From assembly GCF_026460945.1 (NCBI RefSeq), contig NZ_JAOVZV010000018.1, forward strand, positions 62,001 through 126,000: a stretch of 64,000 nt of DNA, in the 5' to 3' direction. The stretch comes from Chryseobacterium luquanense. Its GTDB lineage: Bacteria; Bacteroidota; Bacteroidia; Flavobacteriales; Weeksellaceae. Position 1 is the stretch's first letter; each line of letters begins with the position of its first letter. Both the position numbers and the translations under genes were made by a program. The notes below the pieces were generated by a model. It searched no databases. It worked only from the letters and a program-made list of their open reading frames with translations, and had not been told where the DNA came from. Positions 18,199 through 27,631 of this stretch are shown in pieces.

Positions 18199-21100
18199 AT
18201 GTCAAATAAAAATAAAACAAGTCGTTTTAATAAAATAACCATCGGTTTAGCTTCACCGGAATCTATTTTACAGGATTCTAGAGGAGAAGTTTTAAAACCG
18301 GAAACTATAAATTACAGAACGCACAAACCTGAAAGAGATGGTTTGTTCTGTGAAAAAATCTTCGGTCCTATCAAAGATTACGAATGTGCTTGTGGTAAAT
18401 ACAAGAGAATTCGTTACAAGGGGATCGTTTGTGACCGTTGTGGGGTAGAGGTTACGGAGAAAAAAGTACGTAGAGAAAGAATCGGACACATCGGTTTGGT
18501 TGTTCCTATTGCGCACATTTGGTATTTCCGTTCTTTACCAAACAAAATCGGTTACCTTTTGGGTATTCCTTCTAAGAAATTAGATATGATCATTTATTAC
18601 GAGAGATATGTTGTTATTCAGCAAGGTATCGCTAAGAAATTAGATGGTTCTGATTTTGACGATAAAGAATTCCTTACAGAAGAAGAATACCTTGATATCA
18701 TGGATACTCTTCCTGTAGAAAACCAATATCTTGACGATTCTGATCCAAACAAATTCATCGCTAAAATGGGTGCTGAAGCTGTTGAGGAATTATTAAAAAG
18801 AATTGATCTTGATGCATTATCTTTCGATTTGAGACACAAAGCTCACAACGAAGGTTCTAAGCAAAGAAGAACTGAAGCTCTAAAAAGATTAAACGTTGTA
18901 GAAGCATTGAGAGGTGCAAATACAAGAATGATCAACAGACCGGAGTGGATGATTATGCGTGTACTTCCTGTAATACCACCAGAACTAAGACCATTGGTTC
19001 CATTGGATGGAGGACGTTTCGCAACTTCTGACTTAAATGACCTTTACAGAAGAGTAATTATCAGAAACAACCGTTTGAAGAGATTATTGGAGATCAAAGC
19101 TCCTGAAGTAATCTTGAGAAACGAGAAGCGTATGCTTCAGGAATCTGTAGATTCATTGTTTGATAATACAAGAAAATCTTCTGCAGTAAAATCTGAATCA
19201 AACAGACCATTGAAATCACTTTCAGATTCATTGAAAGGTAAGCAAGGTCGTTTCCGTCAGAACTTATTAGGGAAAAGGGTAGATTACTCTGCGCGTTCGG
19301 TAATTGTTGTAGGTCCAAACTTGCAGCTTCACGAATGTGGTATTCCTAAAGATATGGCAGCTGAACTTTACAAACCGTTTATCATCAGAAAACTGATCGA
19401 AAGAGGAATTGTAAAAACAGTAAAATCTGCAAAGAGAATTATTGATAGAAAAGAACCTGTAGTATATGATATCTTAGAAGGTGTAATGAAAGGTCATCCT
19501 GTTTTACTAAACAGAGCGCCTACTTTGCACAGACTGGGTATTCAGGCTTTCCAACCTAAGATGATCGAAGGTAAGGCAATCCAATTACACCCGTTGGTAA
19601 CAACAGCATTCAACGCCGATTTTGATGGTGACCAGATGGCGGTACACTTACCATTGGGTCCGGAAGCGATTTTGGAAGCTCAGTTATTGATGTTAGGTTC
19701 TCAGAATATTTTGAACCCGGCAAACGGTTCTCCAATTACAGTACCATCTCAGGACATGGTTCTTGGTCTTTATTTCATGACCAAAGAATTAAGCTCTACA
19801 GATGATATGAAAGTATTGGGTGAAGGTCTTGCATTCTATTCTCCGGAAGAAGCGGAAATCGCTTATGCGGAAGGTAGAGTTTCATTGAACGCTAAAGTAA
19901 GATGTAGACTTCCAATCAAAGAAAACGGTGAAATCACTACGAAATTAACCGAAACTTCTGTTGGTAGAATCTTATTTAACCAGATCGTTCCTAAGCAGTC
20001 AGGATATATTAATGAACTTCTTACTAAGAAATCATTGAGAAACGTTATTGGTAAAGTACTTGCTGATACAGACTTCCCTACCACTGTGAAGTTCTTGGAT
20101 GCAATGAAAGACTTAGGGTATTCAAATGCATTCAAAGGAGGTCTTTCGTTCTCATTAGGTGACATCGTAGTTCCTGTTGAGAAAAAGAAAATGATCGCAA
20201 CATCTATTGAAACTGTTGACGAAATTAGAGCCAACTATAACATGGGTCTAATTACCGATACAGAAAGATATAACCAGGTAATCGACGTTTGGACAAATAC
20301 CAACGCAGGATTAACTGAAATGATCATGAGCAGAATGAAAGTTGACCAAGGTGGATTCAATTCTGTATACATGATGCTTGATTCTGGAGCAAGGGGTTCT
20401 AAGGAACAGATCCGTCAGTTATCAGGGATGAGAGGTTTGATGGCAAAACCGCAGAAAGCTGGTTCTACCGGTGCAGAAATTATTGAAAACCCGATTCTTG
20501 CAAACTTTAAGGAAGGTCTTTCAATCTTAGAATACTTTATCTCTACTCACGGTGCTCGTAAAGGTCTTGCGGATACCGCTCTTAAGACTGCCGATGCGGG
20601 TTACTTAACGAGAAGATTGGTAGATGTTGCACAAGATGTTATCGTTACAGAAACTGATTGTGGAACTTTAAGAGGTACAGAAGTTACTGCACTTAAGAAA
20701 AATGACGAGATTGTTGAAAAAATCTCTGAAAGAATCTTAGGTAGAGTTTCTTTACATAATATTTATGATCCTGAAACTGATGAAATCATCGCTGAAGCTG
20801 ATCAGGTAATTACTGAGCAATTAGCGAAAAGAATTGAAGAAGTAGGATTAGAAGCAGTTGAAGTACGTTCTCCATTAACTTGTGAAACTAAAAAAGGTAT
20901 CTGTGCTAAATGTTACGGTAGAAACTTAGCAACAGGTAAAATGATTCACATGGGTGAGGCTGTAGGTGTTATCGCTGCACAATCAATTGGTGAACCGGGA
21001 ACTCAGCTTACATTGAGAACTTTCCACCAAGGGGGGGTATCTACAAACGTTTCAGAAAACCCTTCTATTGTTGCAAGAAGAGATGGTATCGTAGAATTGG

Positions 21101-22464
21101 ATGAGGTAAGAACAATTACTTCAGAAGACGAAAACGGTAATACTGCAGAAGTAGTAGTATCTCGTACAACAGAATTTAGATTGGTTGCTGATAACGAAGC
21201 GAGAACTCCGTTAATGGTTGCTAACGTACCTTATGGTGCTATATTATCTGTAAAATCAGGTGATAAAGTGAGCAAAGGTGATTTAATCTGTAAATGGGAT
21301 GCGTATAACGCGGTAATCATTGCAGAAACTGCTGGTAAAGTAGAATACGAGGATATTATCCAGGGTATTTCATTCCAGTTGGAAATTGACGAAGCTACAG
21401 GATTTGAAGAAAAAGTAATCTCTGAATCTAGAAATAAGAAAGCCGTACCTACTTTGAAGGTGGTAGATTCTAAAGGAGTTGAGCAGAAAGGTTACAACTT
21501 ACCGGTAGGAGCCCACTTAATGGTAAACGATGGTGAAAAAATTAAGGCTGGTAAAATCTTAATCAAAATCCCAAGAAAAGCTGCAAAGACAGGGGATATC
21601 ACCGGAGGTCTTCCGAGAGTTACCGAATTATTCGAAGCAAGAAACCCATCTAATCCGGCTGTAGTTACAGAGATTGACGGTGTAGTTTCTTACGGAAAAA
21701 TCAAAAGAGGTAACCGTGAATTGATCGTTGAAGCTAAAACTGGTGAGAGAAAAATTTATTTAGTTAAATTATCAAACCAAATCTTAGTACAGGAGAATGA
21801 CTTCGTGAGAGCAGGTTCGCCACTTTCTGACGGGTCAGTTACTCCAGACGATATCTTGAAGATCAAAGGGCCAACTGCGGTTCAGGAATATTTAGTAAAT
21901 GAAATTCAGGAAGTTTACCGTCTACAAGGGGTGAAAATTGATGATAAGCATTTCGAAATCATTGTAAGACAGATGATGACGAAAGTATCAATCGTTGATG
22001 GAGGTGATACTCAGTTCCTTGAAGCTGCTCTTGAGCACAAATACGATTTCTTAATTGAAAACAACAGAGTATTTGGCCTTAAAGTAGTTACAGATGCTGG
22101 AGATTCTAAAGCTTTCCAACCAGGACAGATGATTACTACAAAAGAATTGAGAGACGAAAACTCTAAACTGAAGCGTGAAGATCAGGCTTTAGTTGAAGTA
22201 AGAGACGCTTTACCTGCAACAGCAACACCTGTATTGCAAGGTATTACAAGAGCGGCTCTACAGACTAAGTCATTCATGTCTGCAGCATCGTTCCAGGAAA
22301 CTACGAAAGTTCTAAACGAAGCAGCAGTAGCTGGTAAAGTAGATAGCTTGAACGGTCTTAAAGAAAATGTAATTGTAGGACACAGAATTCCAGCAGGTAC
22401 AGGTCTTAAAGAGTATCAAAACGTAATCGTAGGCTCTAAGAAAGAATTCGAAGACCTTAACTAA
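18199..22464 (+). CDS. rpoC: DNA-directed RNA polymerase subunit beta'
   Basis: 1421 aa. The N-terminal zinc site ([20 protein letters not shown], about 64-83), the catalytic NADFDGD motif (near residue 475) and the second zinc site (Cys residues in the region about 815-915, including [13 protein letters not shown]) are all present. The length fits the Bacteroidota form. It is transcribed with rpoB and followed by a DUF3467 gene. Confidence 0.99.
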   Translation: MSNKNKTSRFNKITIGLASPESILQDSRGEVLKPETINYRTHKPERDGLFCEKIFGPIKDYECACGKYKRIRYKGIVCDRCGVEVTEKKVRRERIGHIGLVVPIAHIWYFRSLPNKIGYLLGIPSKKLDMIIYYERYVVIQQGIAKKLDGSDFDDKEFLTEEEYLDIMDTLPVENQYLDDSDPNKFIAKMGAEAVEELLKRIDLDALSFDLRHKAHNEGSKQRRTEALKRLNVVEALRGANTRMINRPEWMIMRVLPVIPPELRPLVPLDGGRFATSDLNDLYRRVIIRNNRLKRLLEIKAPEVILRNEKRMLQESVDSLFDNTRKSSAVKSESNRPLKSLSDSLKGKQGRFRQNLLGKRVDYSARSVIVVGPNLQLHECGIPKDMAAELYKPFIIRKLIERGIVKTVKSAKRIIDRKEPVVYDILEGVMKGHPVLLNRAPTLHRLGIQAFQPKMIEGKAIQLHPLVTTAFNADFDGDQMAVHLPLGPEAILEAQLLMLGSQNILNPANGSPITVPSQDMVLGLYFMTKELSSTDDMKVLGEGLAFYSPEEAEIAYAEGRVSLNAKVRCRLPIKENGEITTKLTETSVGRILFNQIVPKQSGYINELLTKKSLRNVIGKVLADTDFPTTVKFLDAMKDLGYSNAFKGGLSFSLGDIVVPVEKKKMIATSIETVDEIRANYNMGLITDTERYNQVIDVWTNTNAGLTEMIMSRMKVDQGGFNSVYMMLDSGARGSKEQIRQLSGMRGLMAKPQKAGSTGAEIIENPILANFKEGLSILEYFISTHGARKGLADTALKTADAGYLTRRLVDVAQDVIVTETDCGTLRGTEVTALKKNDEIVEKISERILGRVSLHNIYDPETDEIIAEADQVITEQLAKRIEEVGLEAVEVRSPLTCETKKGICAKCYGRNLATGKMIHMGEAVGVIAAQSIGEPGTQLTLRTFHQGGVSTNVSENPSIVARRDGIVELDEVRTITSEDENGNTAEVVVSRTTEFRLVADNEARTPLMVANVPYGAILSVKSGDKVSKGDLICKWDAYNAVIIAETAGKVEYEDIIQGISFQLEIDEATGFEEKVISESRNKKAVPTLKVVDSKGVEQKGYNLPVGAHLMVNDGEKIKAGKILIKIPRKAAKTGDITGGLPRVTELFEARNPSNPAVVTEIDGVVSYGKIKRGNRELIVEAKTGERKIYLVKLSNQILVQENDFVRAGSPLSDGSVTPDDILKIKGPTAVQEYLVNEIQEVYRLQGVKIDDKHFEIIVRQMMTKVSIVDGGDTQFLEAALEHKYDFLIENNRVFGLKVVTDAGDSKAFQPGQMITTKELRDENSKLKREDQALVEVRDALPATATPVLQGITRAALQTKSFMSAASFQETTKVLNEAAVAGKVDSLNGLKENVIVGHRIPAGTGLKEYQNVIVGSKKEFEDLN

Positions 22465-22551
22465 AATTAATGAATTGAAATTTGAGATTTGAATTTATTT
22501 TTATATTTTCACAATCTCAAATTTTAATTTTAAAAAAAATAATTTATACAA
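22465..22551 (+). repeat. rpoC downstream spacer, imperfect hairpin
   Basis: The left arm GAAATTTGAGATTTGAATTT pairs imperfectly with the right arm AATCTCAAATTTTAATTT. It belongs to the same type of word-repeat spacer as those in the paa operon. Confidence 0.5.
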
Positions 22552-22860
22552 ATGGACAATCAAAATCAAAACAACGATCCAAACAACATCAACATCCAAC
22601 TTAACGAAATGGTAGCTTCAGGGGTTTATTGCAACCTTGCTTTAGTAAACCATTCTCCTTCTGAGTTTGTTGTAGATTTCATCCAACTTATGCCGGGTGT
22701 ACAACAAGCAAACGTAAGATCAAGAGTAATCTTGGCTCCTCTTCACGCTAAGAGAGTTCTTACTGCTCTTCAGCAAAACATTACAAACTACGAACAACAA
22801 TTTGGTGAAATCAAAGAAGTTGAACCTTTCGTATTAGGTGGTAACAACGTAAACGCATAA
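22552..22860 (+). CDS. DUF3467 family protein
   Basis: A 102-aa soluble protein with a Gln/Asn-rich start (1-15) and the DUF3467 core (NLALVNHSPSEFVVDFIQLM...HAKRVLTAL). The family is known mostly by its position after rpoC in Bacteroidota; function unknown. Position and a shared terminator suggest transcription with rpoBC. Confidence 0.9.
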   Translation: MDNQNQNNDPNNINIQLNEMVASGVYCNLALVNHSPSEFVVDFIQLMPGVQQANVRSRVILAPLHAKRVLTALQQNITNYEQQFGEIKEVEPFVLGGNNVNA

Positions 22861-22881
22861 GATTTTCTTATCATACATAAG

Positions 22882-22917
22882 AATGCCTCGGTGAAAACTG
22901 AGGCATTTTGTTTTTTA
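22882..22917 (+). terminator. Terminator of rpoB-rpoC-DUF3467
   Basis: Stem AATGCCTC/GAGGCATT (22882-22889, 22900-22907) with a 10-nt loop, followed by TTGTTTTTT. Confidence 0.9.
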
Positions 22918-22995
22918 TGACTTATTAATTTAATCTTATTATACTTAAATCAATAAACTTTTAAATAAAAATGTAATACAGATTATTCAATTGTA

Positions 22996-23003
22996 TATCT
23001 TTG
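22996..23003 (+). promoter_or_regulatory. -7 box of the Crp/Fnr gene
   Basis: TATCTTTG fits TAnnTTTG, 22 nt before the ATG. No TTG is seen at the -33 distance. Confidence 0.5.
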
Positions 23004-23025
23004 TTTTTGGATATGATTCAACAAA

Positions 23026-23676
23026 ATGGTAAATAATCAGTTTATTTTAAATAAATTTGGCTCTCTTGGTAGTGATTTTTTAATTGAACTTCAAAAACAT
23101 GCTATAACTTCTGAGATTAAAGCTAAAACCGAGATTGTAAGAGAAGGGCAGAAGAATAAATTTGTCCCATTTTTGATAAAAGGTTCTGTAAAAGTTTATT
23201 CTTTAAATGATGGTAGAGAACTTATTTATTATTACATGAGACCAAATGATAGCTGTCTGATGACATTTTCGTCAATTTTTTCAGATTATACCAGTAGAAT
23301 TTATGCGGTTGCAGAAGAAGATTCTGAAGTATTGCTAATTCCGGTTTCTGCCATTCATGAATGGCTGATAAAATTCCCGCAGATCAACAGACTTTTTTAT
23401 GGCGAATATGAAAAACGATTCGTCGATGTCATGAATATGGTGAATGATGCAGTCTTTCACAAATTAGATAAAAGAGTTTTAAATTATATCAAACAACAGA
23501 TTTCCATTACCGGAAACAATCCTGTTAAACTTACTCATAAGGAAATTGCCAATAATTTGGGGACTTCGAGAGAAGTTGTAAGCAGAGTTTTGAAAAAAGT
23601 GGAGAACGAAGGCGAAATTATCCAGACTAAAGAAGGAATAAAAATTCCTGTAAATGAAAATGTTAGAATAGACTAA
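23026..23676 (+). CDS. Crp/Fnr-family transcriptional regulator
   Basis: 216 aa: a cyclic-nucleotide-binding-like sensor domain (about 20-125), a dimer helix, and a Crp-type winged helix (about 150-210) with the recognition helix TSREVVSRVLKKV. No N-terminal Cys cluster is visible, so an oxygen-sensing Fe-S site as in Fnr is unlikely. The next operon starts 118 bp downstream and carries GGTGA-N6-TCACC at 23728. The Glu and Arg of the recognition helix are those that read GTGA/TCAC half sites in Crp, so this protein probably controls that operon. Effector unknown. Confidence 0.93.
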   Translation: MVNNQFILNKFGSLGSDFLIELQKHAITSEIKAKTEIVREGQKNKFVPFLIKGSVKVYSLNDGRELIYYYMRPNDSCLMTFSSIFSDYTSRIYAVAEEDSEVLLIPVSAIHEWLIKFPQINRLFYGEYEKRFVDVMNMVNDAVFHKLDKRVLNYIKQQISITGNNPVKLTHKEIANNLGTSREVVSRVLKKVENEGEIIQTKEGIKIPVNENVRID

Positions 23677-23727
23677 TAAATATTATTCAATATTTTTAAC
23701 AATCTTATTGATAAAAACAATTCACTC

Positions 23728-23743
23728 GGTGACTTTTATCACC
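23728..23743 (+). promoter_or_regulatory. Crp-like operator before the DUF5777 operon
   Basis: GGTGA-N6-TCACC, a perfect 5-bp inverted repeat with Crp spacing. Its centre (23735.5) lies about 41.5 nt before the transcription start predicted from the -7 box, the class II activator position. Confidence 0.65.
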
Positions 23744-23765
23744 AAATTTTAGAATCAGAAGTCTA

Positions 23766-23773
23766 TAAGTTTG
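23766..23773 (+). promoter_or_regulatory. -7 box of the DUF5777-cytochrome operon
   Basis: TAAGTTTG fits TAnnTTTG and has no TTG at -33, as expected for an activator-dependent promoter. Confidence 0.6.
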
Positions 23774-23794
23774 TCATACGAATTTTAAATAATT

Positions 23795-24646
23795 ATGTGT
23801 ATGACAAAAACTCTCCTTTTTTTGTCAATGTTTGCTTCAGGTTTTGCCTTTTCTCAGGAAGACCTTTTGAAAGATATTGACACCATTCAAACAAAAAACA
23901 CCGAAATTTCACCGCCCGCTTTTAAAGCGCTTCAGATTGTCACGGGTCAGTCAACAAAACTTACTGCAAAAAACGAATGGTACATTGTTGTAGCACACCG
24001 TTTTGGAGATGTAAGCAAAGGTTTCAAAGATTTCTTTGGATTAGATGATGCTTCAACAAAATTGGGGGTAATCTATGGCGTAACCGATGGACTTTCATTA
24101 AGTCTTTCCAGAGAAACCAATCAGAAAACTTTTGAAGGCGGTGCGAAGTACAAATTAATTAAACAAAGCGAAAATTTTCCGGTTGATGTTGTTGGCTACA
24201 ACGTAATGGCGGTAAATACAGACCTCAGCAAAGACAATTACCCGGGTCTGAAATTCGGGGATCGACTTTCTTATCTTACTCAGGCTTTAATTTCAAGAAG
24301 ATTCAATGAAAATTTTTCTTTACAGTTAACGCCTTCGTATGTTCACAAAAACTTGTACGAACCGATGATTGAAGATGAAAATCAGTTCTTCACAGGTTTA
24401 GGCGGCCGTTATAAAATTTCTAAAAGAATTTCTATTAATGCCGAATATTTTGTGAATTTTGACAGTCACAGTTTCTACAAAAATCCTTTATCAATCGGGA
24501 TGGATTTAGAAACCGGGGGACACGTGTTCCAGCTTTTATTTAGCAATTCCCAATTAAATTCAGACATTGGTTATCTCACAAATGCTTCCGGAAAATGGGA
24601 GAAAGGGCAGATTTTCTTTGGGTTTAATCTTTATAGAGTTTTTTAA
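23795..24646 (+). CDS. DUF5777 family outer-membrane beta-barrel protein
   Basis: 283 aa with a signal peptide (about 1-20, ending in FAFSQ). Alternating amphipathic strands and a C-terminal aromatic residue (NLYRVF) point to an outer-membrane barrel. The N-terminal part, with TAKNEWYIVVAHRFGDVSKG, fits DUF5777. First gene of a tight operon: the stop is 2 nt before the next ATG. Its role may be to anchor or export the redox proteins encoded behind it, which is inference. Confidence 0.8.
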   Translation: MCMTKTLLFLSMFASGFAFSQEDLLKDIDTIQTKNTEISPPAFKALQIVTGQSTKLTAKNEWYIVVAHRFGDVSKGFKDFFGLDDASTKLGVIYGVTDGLSLSLSRETNQKTFEGGAKYKLIKQSENFPVDVVGYNVMAVNTDLSKDNYPGLKFGDRLSYLTQALISRRFNENFSLQLTPSYVHKNLYEPMIEDENQFFTGLGGRYKISKRISINAEYFVNFDSHSFYKNPLSIGMDLETGGHVFQLLFSNSQLNSDIGYLTNASGKWEKGQIFFGFNLYRVF

Positions 24647-24648
24647 TT

Positions 24649-24999
24649 ATGAAAAAATTGATGTATTTAATTTCATCGGCAGTTGTATTGGTTGCTTGTG
24701 AAAGCAGAACCTATGAAGAAATCTCAGACAAAACCGCGGTTGCAGAATTGGTGACGTATAATAAAGATGTGAAACCGATAATTGATGCAAATTGTATCAG
24801 CTGTCATTCAGCGGGAGGTTCAGCCTCATTTCAACCTTGGACAAATTATTCCCAGGTTAAAAATAATATCGACAATATTATCAACCGAATCAGCAGACCA
24901 ACCGGGGATCCTCTGAAAATGCCTCAAGGCGGAAGTTTATCACCTTCTCAAATCACTATTATCACAAAATGGAAAGCCGATGGACTTTCTGAAAATTAA
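24649..24999 (+). CDS. Cytochrome c-like heme lipoprotein
   Basis: 116 aa. A lipoprotein signal ends at VLVACES (Cys18). One heme-binding CISCH motif (about residue 51-55) and a likely axial Met in LKMPQGG (about 91-97) mark a small c-type cytochrome. It is expected to be anchored on the periplasmic side or outer membrane and to pass electrons. It lies between the barrel protein and YceI. Confidence 0.88.
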   Translation: MKKLMYLISSAVVLVACESRTYEEISDKTAVAELVTYNKDVKPIIDANCISCHSAGGSASFQPWTNYSQVKNNIDNIINRISRPTGDPLKMPQGGSLSPSQITIITKWKADGLSEN

Positions 25000-25010
25000 A
25001 AGAATTAAAT

Positions 25011-25553
25011 ATGAAAAATCTTGTATTATTAATTGTCACATTAGGTTTTGTAAACATTGTTTCTGCTCAGAAATATTCTACTAAAACAGGTAAAGTAACG
25101 TTTGAAGCGTCGGTACCTTTATTTGAAGATGTTTTTGCTCAGGATGATGGCAATATTGCCGTTATTAATGCTGATAACGGAGATTTTGCTTCTGTTTCTG
25201 CAGTTAAAAATTTTCATTTTAAAGTGAAACTAATGGAAGAGCATTTTAATGAAAATTATGCTGAAACTGCAAAGTATCCTAAGACTACTTTTAAAGGTAA
25301 GATTGTAAATTTTGATAAAGGGAAACTTACTGCTTCGCCTCAGAAATATACTGTTCAGGGAACTTTAAATTTTCATGGAGTAGACAAAGAGGTAAATTCT
25401 ACAGCTACAATCTACACTAAAGACGGGAAAATTTATATGCAAGGAGCTTTTGTAGCAAGACCTGCAGATTTTAAAGTGACTATTCCTAAAATGGTAATGA
25501 AAAAAGTTGCTGAAAATGTAAATGTTGAGTACAATTATATACTTTCGAAATAA
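25011..25553 (+). CDS. YceI family lipocalin-like protein
   Basis: 180 aa with a signal peptide (1-19, ending in VSAQ). The mature part reads like YceI: KYSTKTGKVTFEA, EEHFNENYAETAKYPKTTF, and LNFHGVDKEV. YceI proteins are periplasmic lipocalin-fold proteins that bind isoprenoid lipids such as quinones. Beside a cytochrome c this suggests quinone-linked electron transfer. Confidence 0.92.
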   Translation: MKNLVLLIVTLGFVNIVSAQKYSTKTGKVTFEASVPLFEDVFAQDDGNIAVINADNGDFASVSAVKNFHFKVKLMEEHFNENYAETAKYPKTTFKGKIVNFDKGKLTASPQKYTVQGTLNFHGVDKEVNSTATIYTKDGKIYMQGAFVARPADFKVTIPKMVMKKVAENVNVEYNYILSK

Positions 25554-25631
25554 TGAAAATTGCCATGATTTTCAGATATAAATACTGAAGAGGAATAACC
25601 TATGACAAATAAAACCAATAAATATCTACAT

Positions 25632-26159
25632 ATGAAAAAGATATTTTTTATTCTAAATCTTATTCTGGGTTTTACAATTATGTCGGCTCAGGAAAAGTCA
25701 AAATCTATTTTTGATATTGCAAGAAGCGGAACTGTAGCTGAAGTAAAAGAACTGATGAAGCAGAATCCGGATGTGATTAACGAGACCAACGAAAGTGGTT
25801 TTACGCCATTAATTTTGGCTTGTTACCGAAGTAATATGGAAGTTGCTAAATTTCTAATCGACAATGTGAAAGATGTAAATTATAAAAGCAGCGAAGGAAC
25901 TGCTCTTGCAGGTCTTGCTGTGAAATATAACAGAGATTTGGTAGAACAGTTATTAAATAAAAAAGCGAATCCGAATATTGTAGATTCTACAGGTTCTACA
26001 CCTTTGTTTTGGGCGGTAAAATTCGGAAATACAGAATTGGTAGAATTATTATTGGCGCATAAAGCCGATAAATCCATTAAAGATTCACAGGGAATGACTC
26101 CTTTTGAATATGCTTTACAGACAAACAATAAAGACATTATCAACTTATTAAAAAATTAA
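25632..26159 (+). CDS. Secreted ankyrin-repeat protein
   Basis: 175 aa from the ATG at 25632, which starts a clean signal peptide (MKKIFFILNLILGFTIMSAQ); a start at 25602 would add ten polar residues. Four to five ankyrin repeats follow (for example GFTPLILACYRSNMEVAKFL and GSTPLFWAVKFGNTELVELL). Probably a periplasmic protein-binding partner within the operon. The next ATG follows the stop after 1 nt. Confidence 0.88.
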   Translation: MKKIFFILNLILGFTIMSAQEKSKSIFDIARSGTVAEVKELMKQNPDVINETNESGFTPLILACYRSNMEVAKFLIDNVKDVNYKSSEGTALAGLAVKYNRDLVEQLLNKKANPNIVDSTGSTPLFWAVKFGNTELVELLLAHKADKSIKDSQGMTPFEYALQTNNKDIINLLKN

Positions 26160-26160
26160 A

Positions 26161-26937
26161 ATGAAAAAAGTTTTATTAGCTTTAAGCGTGGTATTTGCAA
26201 ATTTTGCAATGGCACAGTTTACAACAGGAACAGTGAATCTCGGATCTACCGGAATGACTGTAAAATTAGATACTTCTGCAACTTTGGCAACCTTAACTCT
26301 TACCGGTGCAGATACTTCTTATTTAGGAATCGGATTTGGCGGAACAGGTTCTTCAGGAGGAATGGGAAGCGGTGTGGATGGATTTATTTATAATTCACTT
26401 TCTACAACCAATACAAATTTAGACTATACTTTTGCGGGGGTAGGTTCTACACCAAATGCAGATACAACACAGGATTGGACGGTTACTTCTAATACCGTAG
26501 CTTCAGGAACGAGAACAATTGTTGCTACAAGAACTCTTGCAGGAGGAAGTGGAGATACAGCTTTTACAAATACCAATAGCACTGTCAATATTTTCTTTGC
26601 AAAAGGACCAAATACTACTTTAGCAAATAATTATCATGGAGGTAGCAATCGCGGATATGCAATGTTGACGAGATCGGCATCTTTAGGAACAAGCGATTTA
26701 GCATTAGAAAACAAAAAAGTTTCTCTATATCCAAATCCTGCAAAGGAAACGGTTAGTTTTAAAAATGCAGATAGAATAAAATCCGTTGATATTTATGAAT
26801 CTACAGGAAGAAAAGTAAAATCAGTAAAAATGGAAGGAGAAAATATCAGTGTTTCTGATTTAAAATCTGGAAATTATTATTTTGGAATTACATTAAAAGA
26901 CGGTTCTACAGCTTATCAACAATTGATTAAAGAATAA
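26161..26937 (+). CDS. DOMON-like secreted protein with type IX sorting domain
   Basis: 258 aa. Signal peptide 1-18 (ending in AMAQ), a beta-rich domain of about 150 residues that looks like DOMON (heme or sugar binding), and a C-terminal type A sorting domain (VSLYPNPAKETVSFKN ... GNYYFGITLKDG, about 183-258). It should be exported through the type IX system to the cell surface. As last gene of a heme/quinone operon it is a candidate surface electron carrier. The DOMON call is moderate; the sorting domain is clear. Confidence 0.8.
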   Translation: MKKVLLALSVVFANFAMAQFTTGTVNLGSTGMTVKLDTSATLATLTLTGADTSYLGIGFGGTGSSGGMGSGVDGFIYNSLSTTNTNLDYTFAGVGSTPNADTTQDWTVTSNTVASGTRTIVATRTLAGGSGDTAFTNTNSTVNIFFAKGPNTTLANNYHGGSNRGYAMLTRSASLGTSDLALENKKVSLYPNPAKETVSFKNADRIKSVDIYESTGRKVKSVKMEGENISVSDLKSGNYYFGITLKDGSTAYQQLIKE

Positions 26938-26941
26938 TTGA

Positions 26942-26966
26942 AAGCCACTGAAAAGTGGCTTTTTTT
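26942..26966 (+). terminator. Terminator of the DUF5777-cytochrome operon
   Basis: Perfect 8-bp stem AAGCCACT/AGTGGCTT (26942-26949, 26954-26961) with loop GAAA and a T run. Confidence 0.9.
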
Positions 26967-26978
26967 GATTTTAAAATA

Positions 26979-27326
26979 TTATTTAAATAAATTATAAATA
27001 GTAATTCCCAATAATCCTAATACTAAAATTAATATACCTCCCAAAATCCACAGCATCCATTTTAAGATACCTATTATTTTTGCTAAGGATGTATTAGTAT
27101 CGTTAGTAAATGCTTGTATAACATGTAATATAGCTCCACCAGTTACTCCTAAATCATCCACCCAACCAGCAATAGGAATAACATCTGGAATAGCATCCAC
27201 CGGACTAATTCCATACAACACTCCTAAAATTCCAACAATAATTGGAAGAGTTTTATTCGATTTTTCTACAATATCTAATTTCTTTTCCATAGACTTTATT
27301 CTGATATATATTAATTCCGTTTTCAT
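26979..27326 (-). CDS. YkvA-like DUF1232 membrane protein
   Basis: 115 aa. The DUF1232 core (LYGISPVDAIPDVIPIAGWVDDLG) forms one membrane hairpin, and a second hydrophobic segment lies at the C-terminus (about 88-110). A start at 27290 (MEKKLDIVEK) is equally possible and would give 103 aa. Function of the family unknown. Confidence 0.85.
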   Translation of the reverse strand: MKTELIYIRIKSMEKKLDIVEKSNKTLPIIVGILGVLYGISPVDAIPDVIPIAGWVDDLGVTGGAILHVIQAFTNDTNTSLAKIIGILKWMLWILGGILILVLGLLGITIYNLFK

Positions 27327-27609
27327 TTGTAAAAACCTTAACGTTTTTTTTATTTATAGCAATATCCTATTTGATCATAAAATTATTTGACTCATATTTG
27401 ATTTTAATCAATAAATATAAACGCTTCTCAGACAAACTACGGTTAAGTAGAAAGCTATTTAAATGTCTTTGCTAAACTAAATAAACGCCGCTGATTTTTT
27501 TTACGGGTTACCGTAACTGGGCTAAATTTTTAATTTAAACGATATTATAATTTGTAATAACTTAATTCTTTTTTAATTCTTGATTTTTTCAGCTGTCACT
27601 ATTAGAACT
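27327..27609. other. Divergent intergenic region
   Basis: It holds the upstream regions of the YkvA-like gene and the phosphodiesterase gene. A small hairpin TTACGG/CCGTAA lies at 27501-27516. No gene is seen. Confidence 0.5.
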
Positions 27610-27617
27610 TACCTTTG
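27610..27617 (+). promoter_or_regulatory. -7 box of the phosphodiesterase gene
   Basis: TACCTTTG fits TAnnTTTG, 14 nt before the ATG; no -33 box at the usual distance. Confidence 0.5.
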
Positions 27618-27631
27618 CAAAAATTTTTACA

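Noticed and set aside
27501..27516. Hairpin TTACGG/CCGTAA as terminator or operator
   Set aside because: Only 6 bp, no T tail on the right side for either gene, and not at a promoter box.
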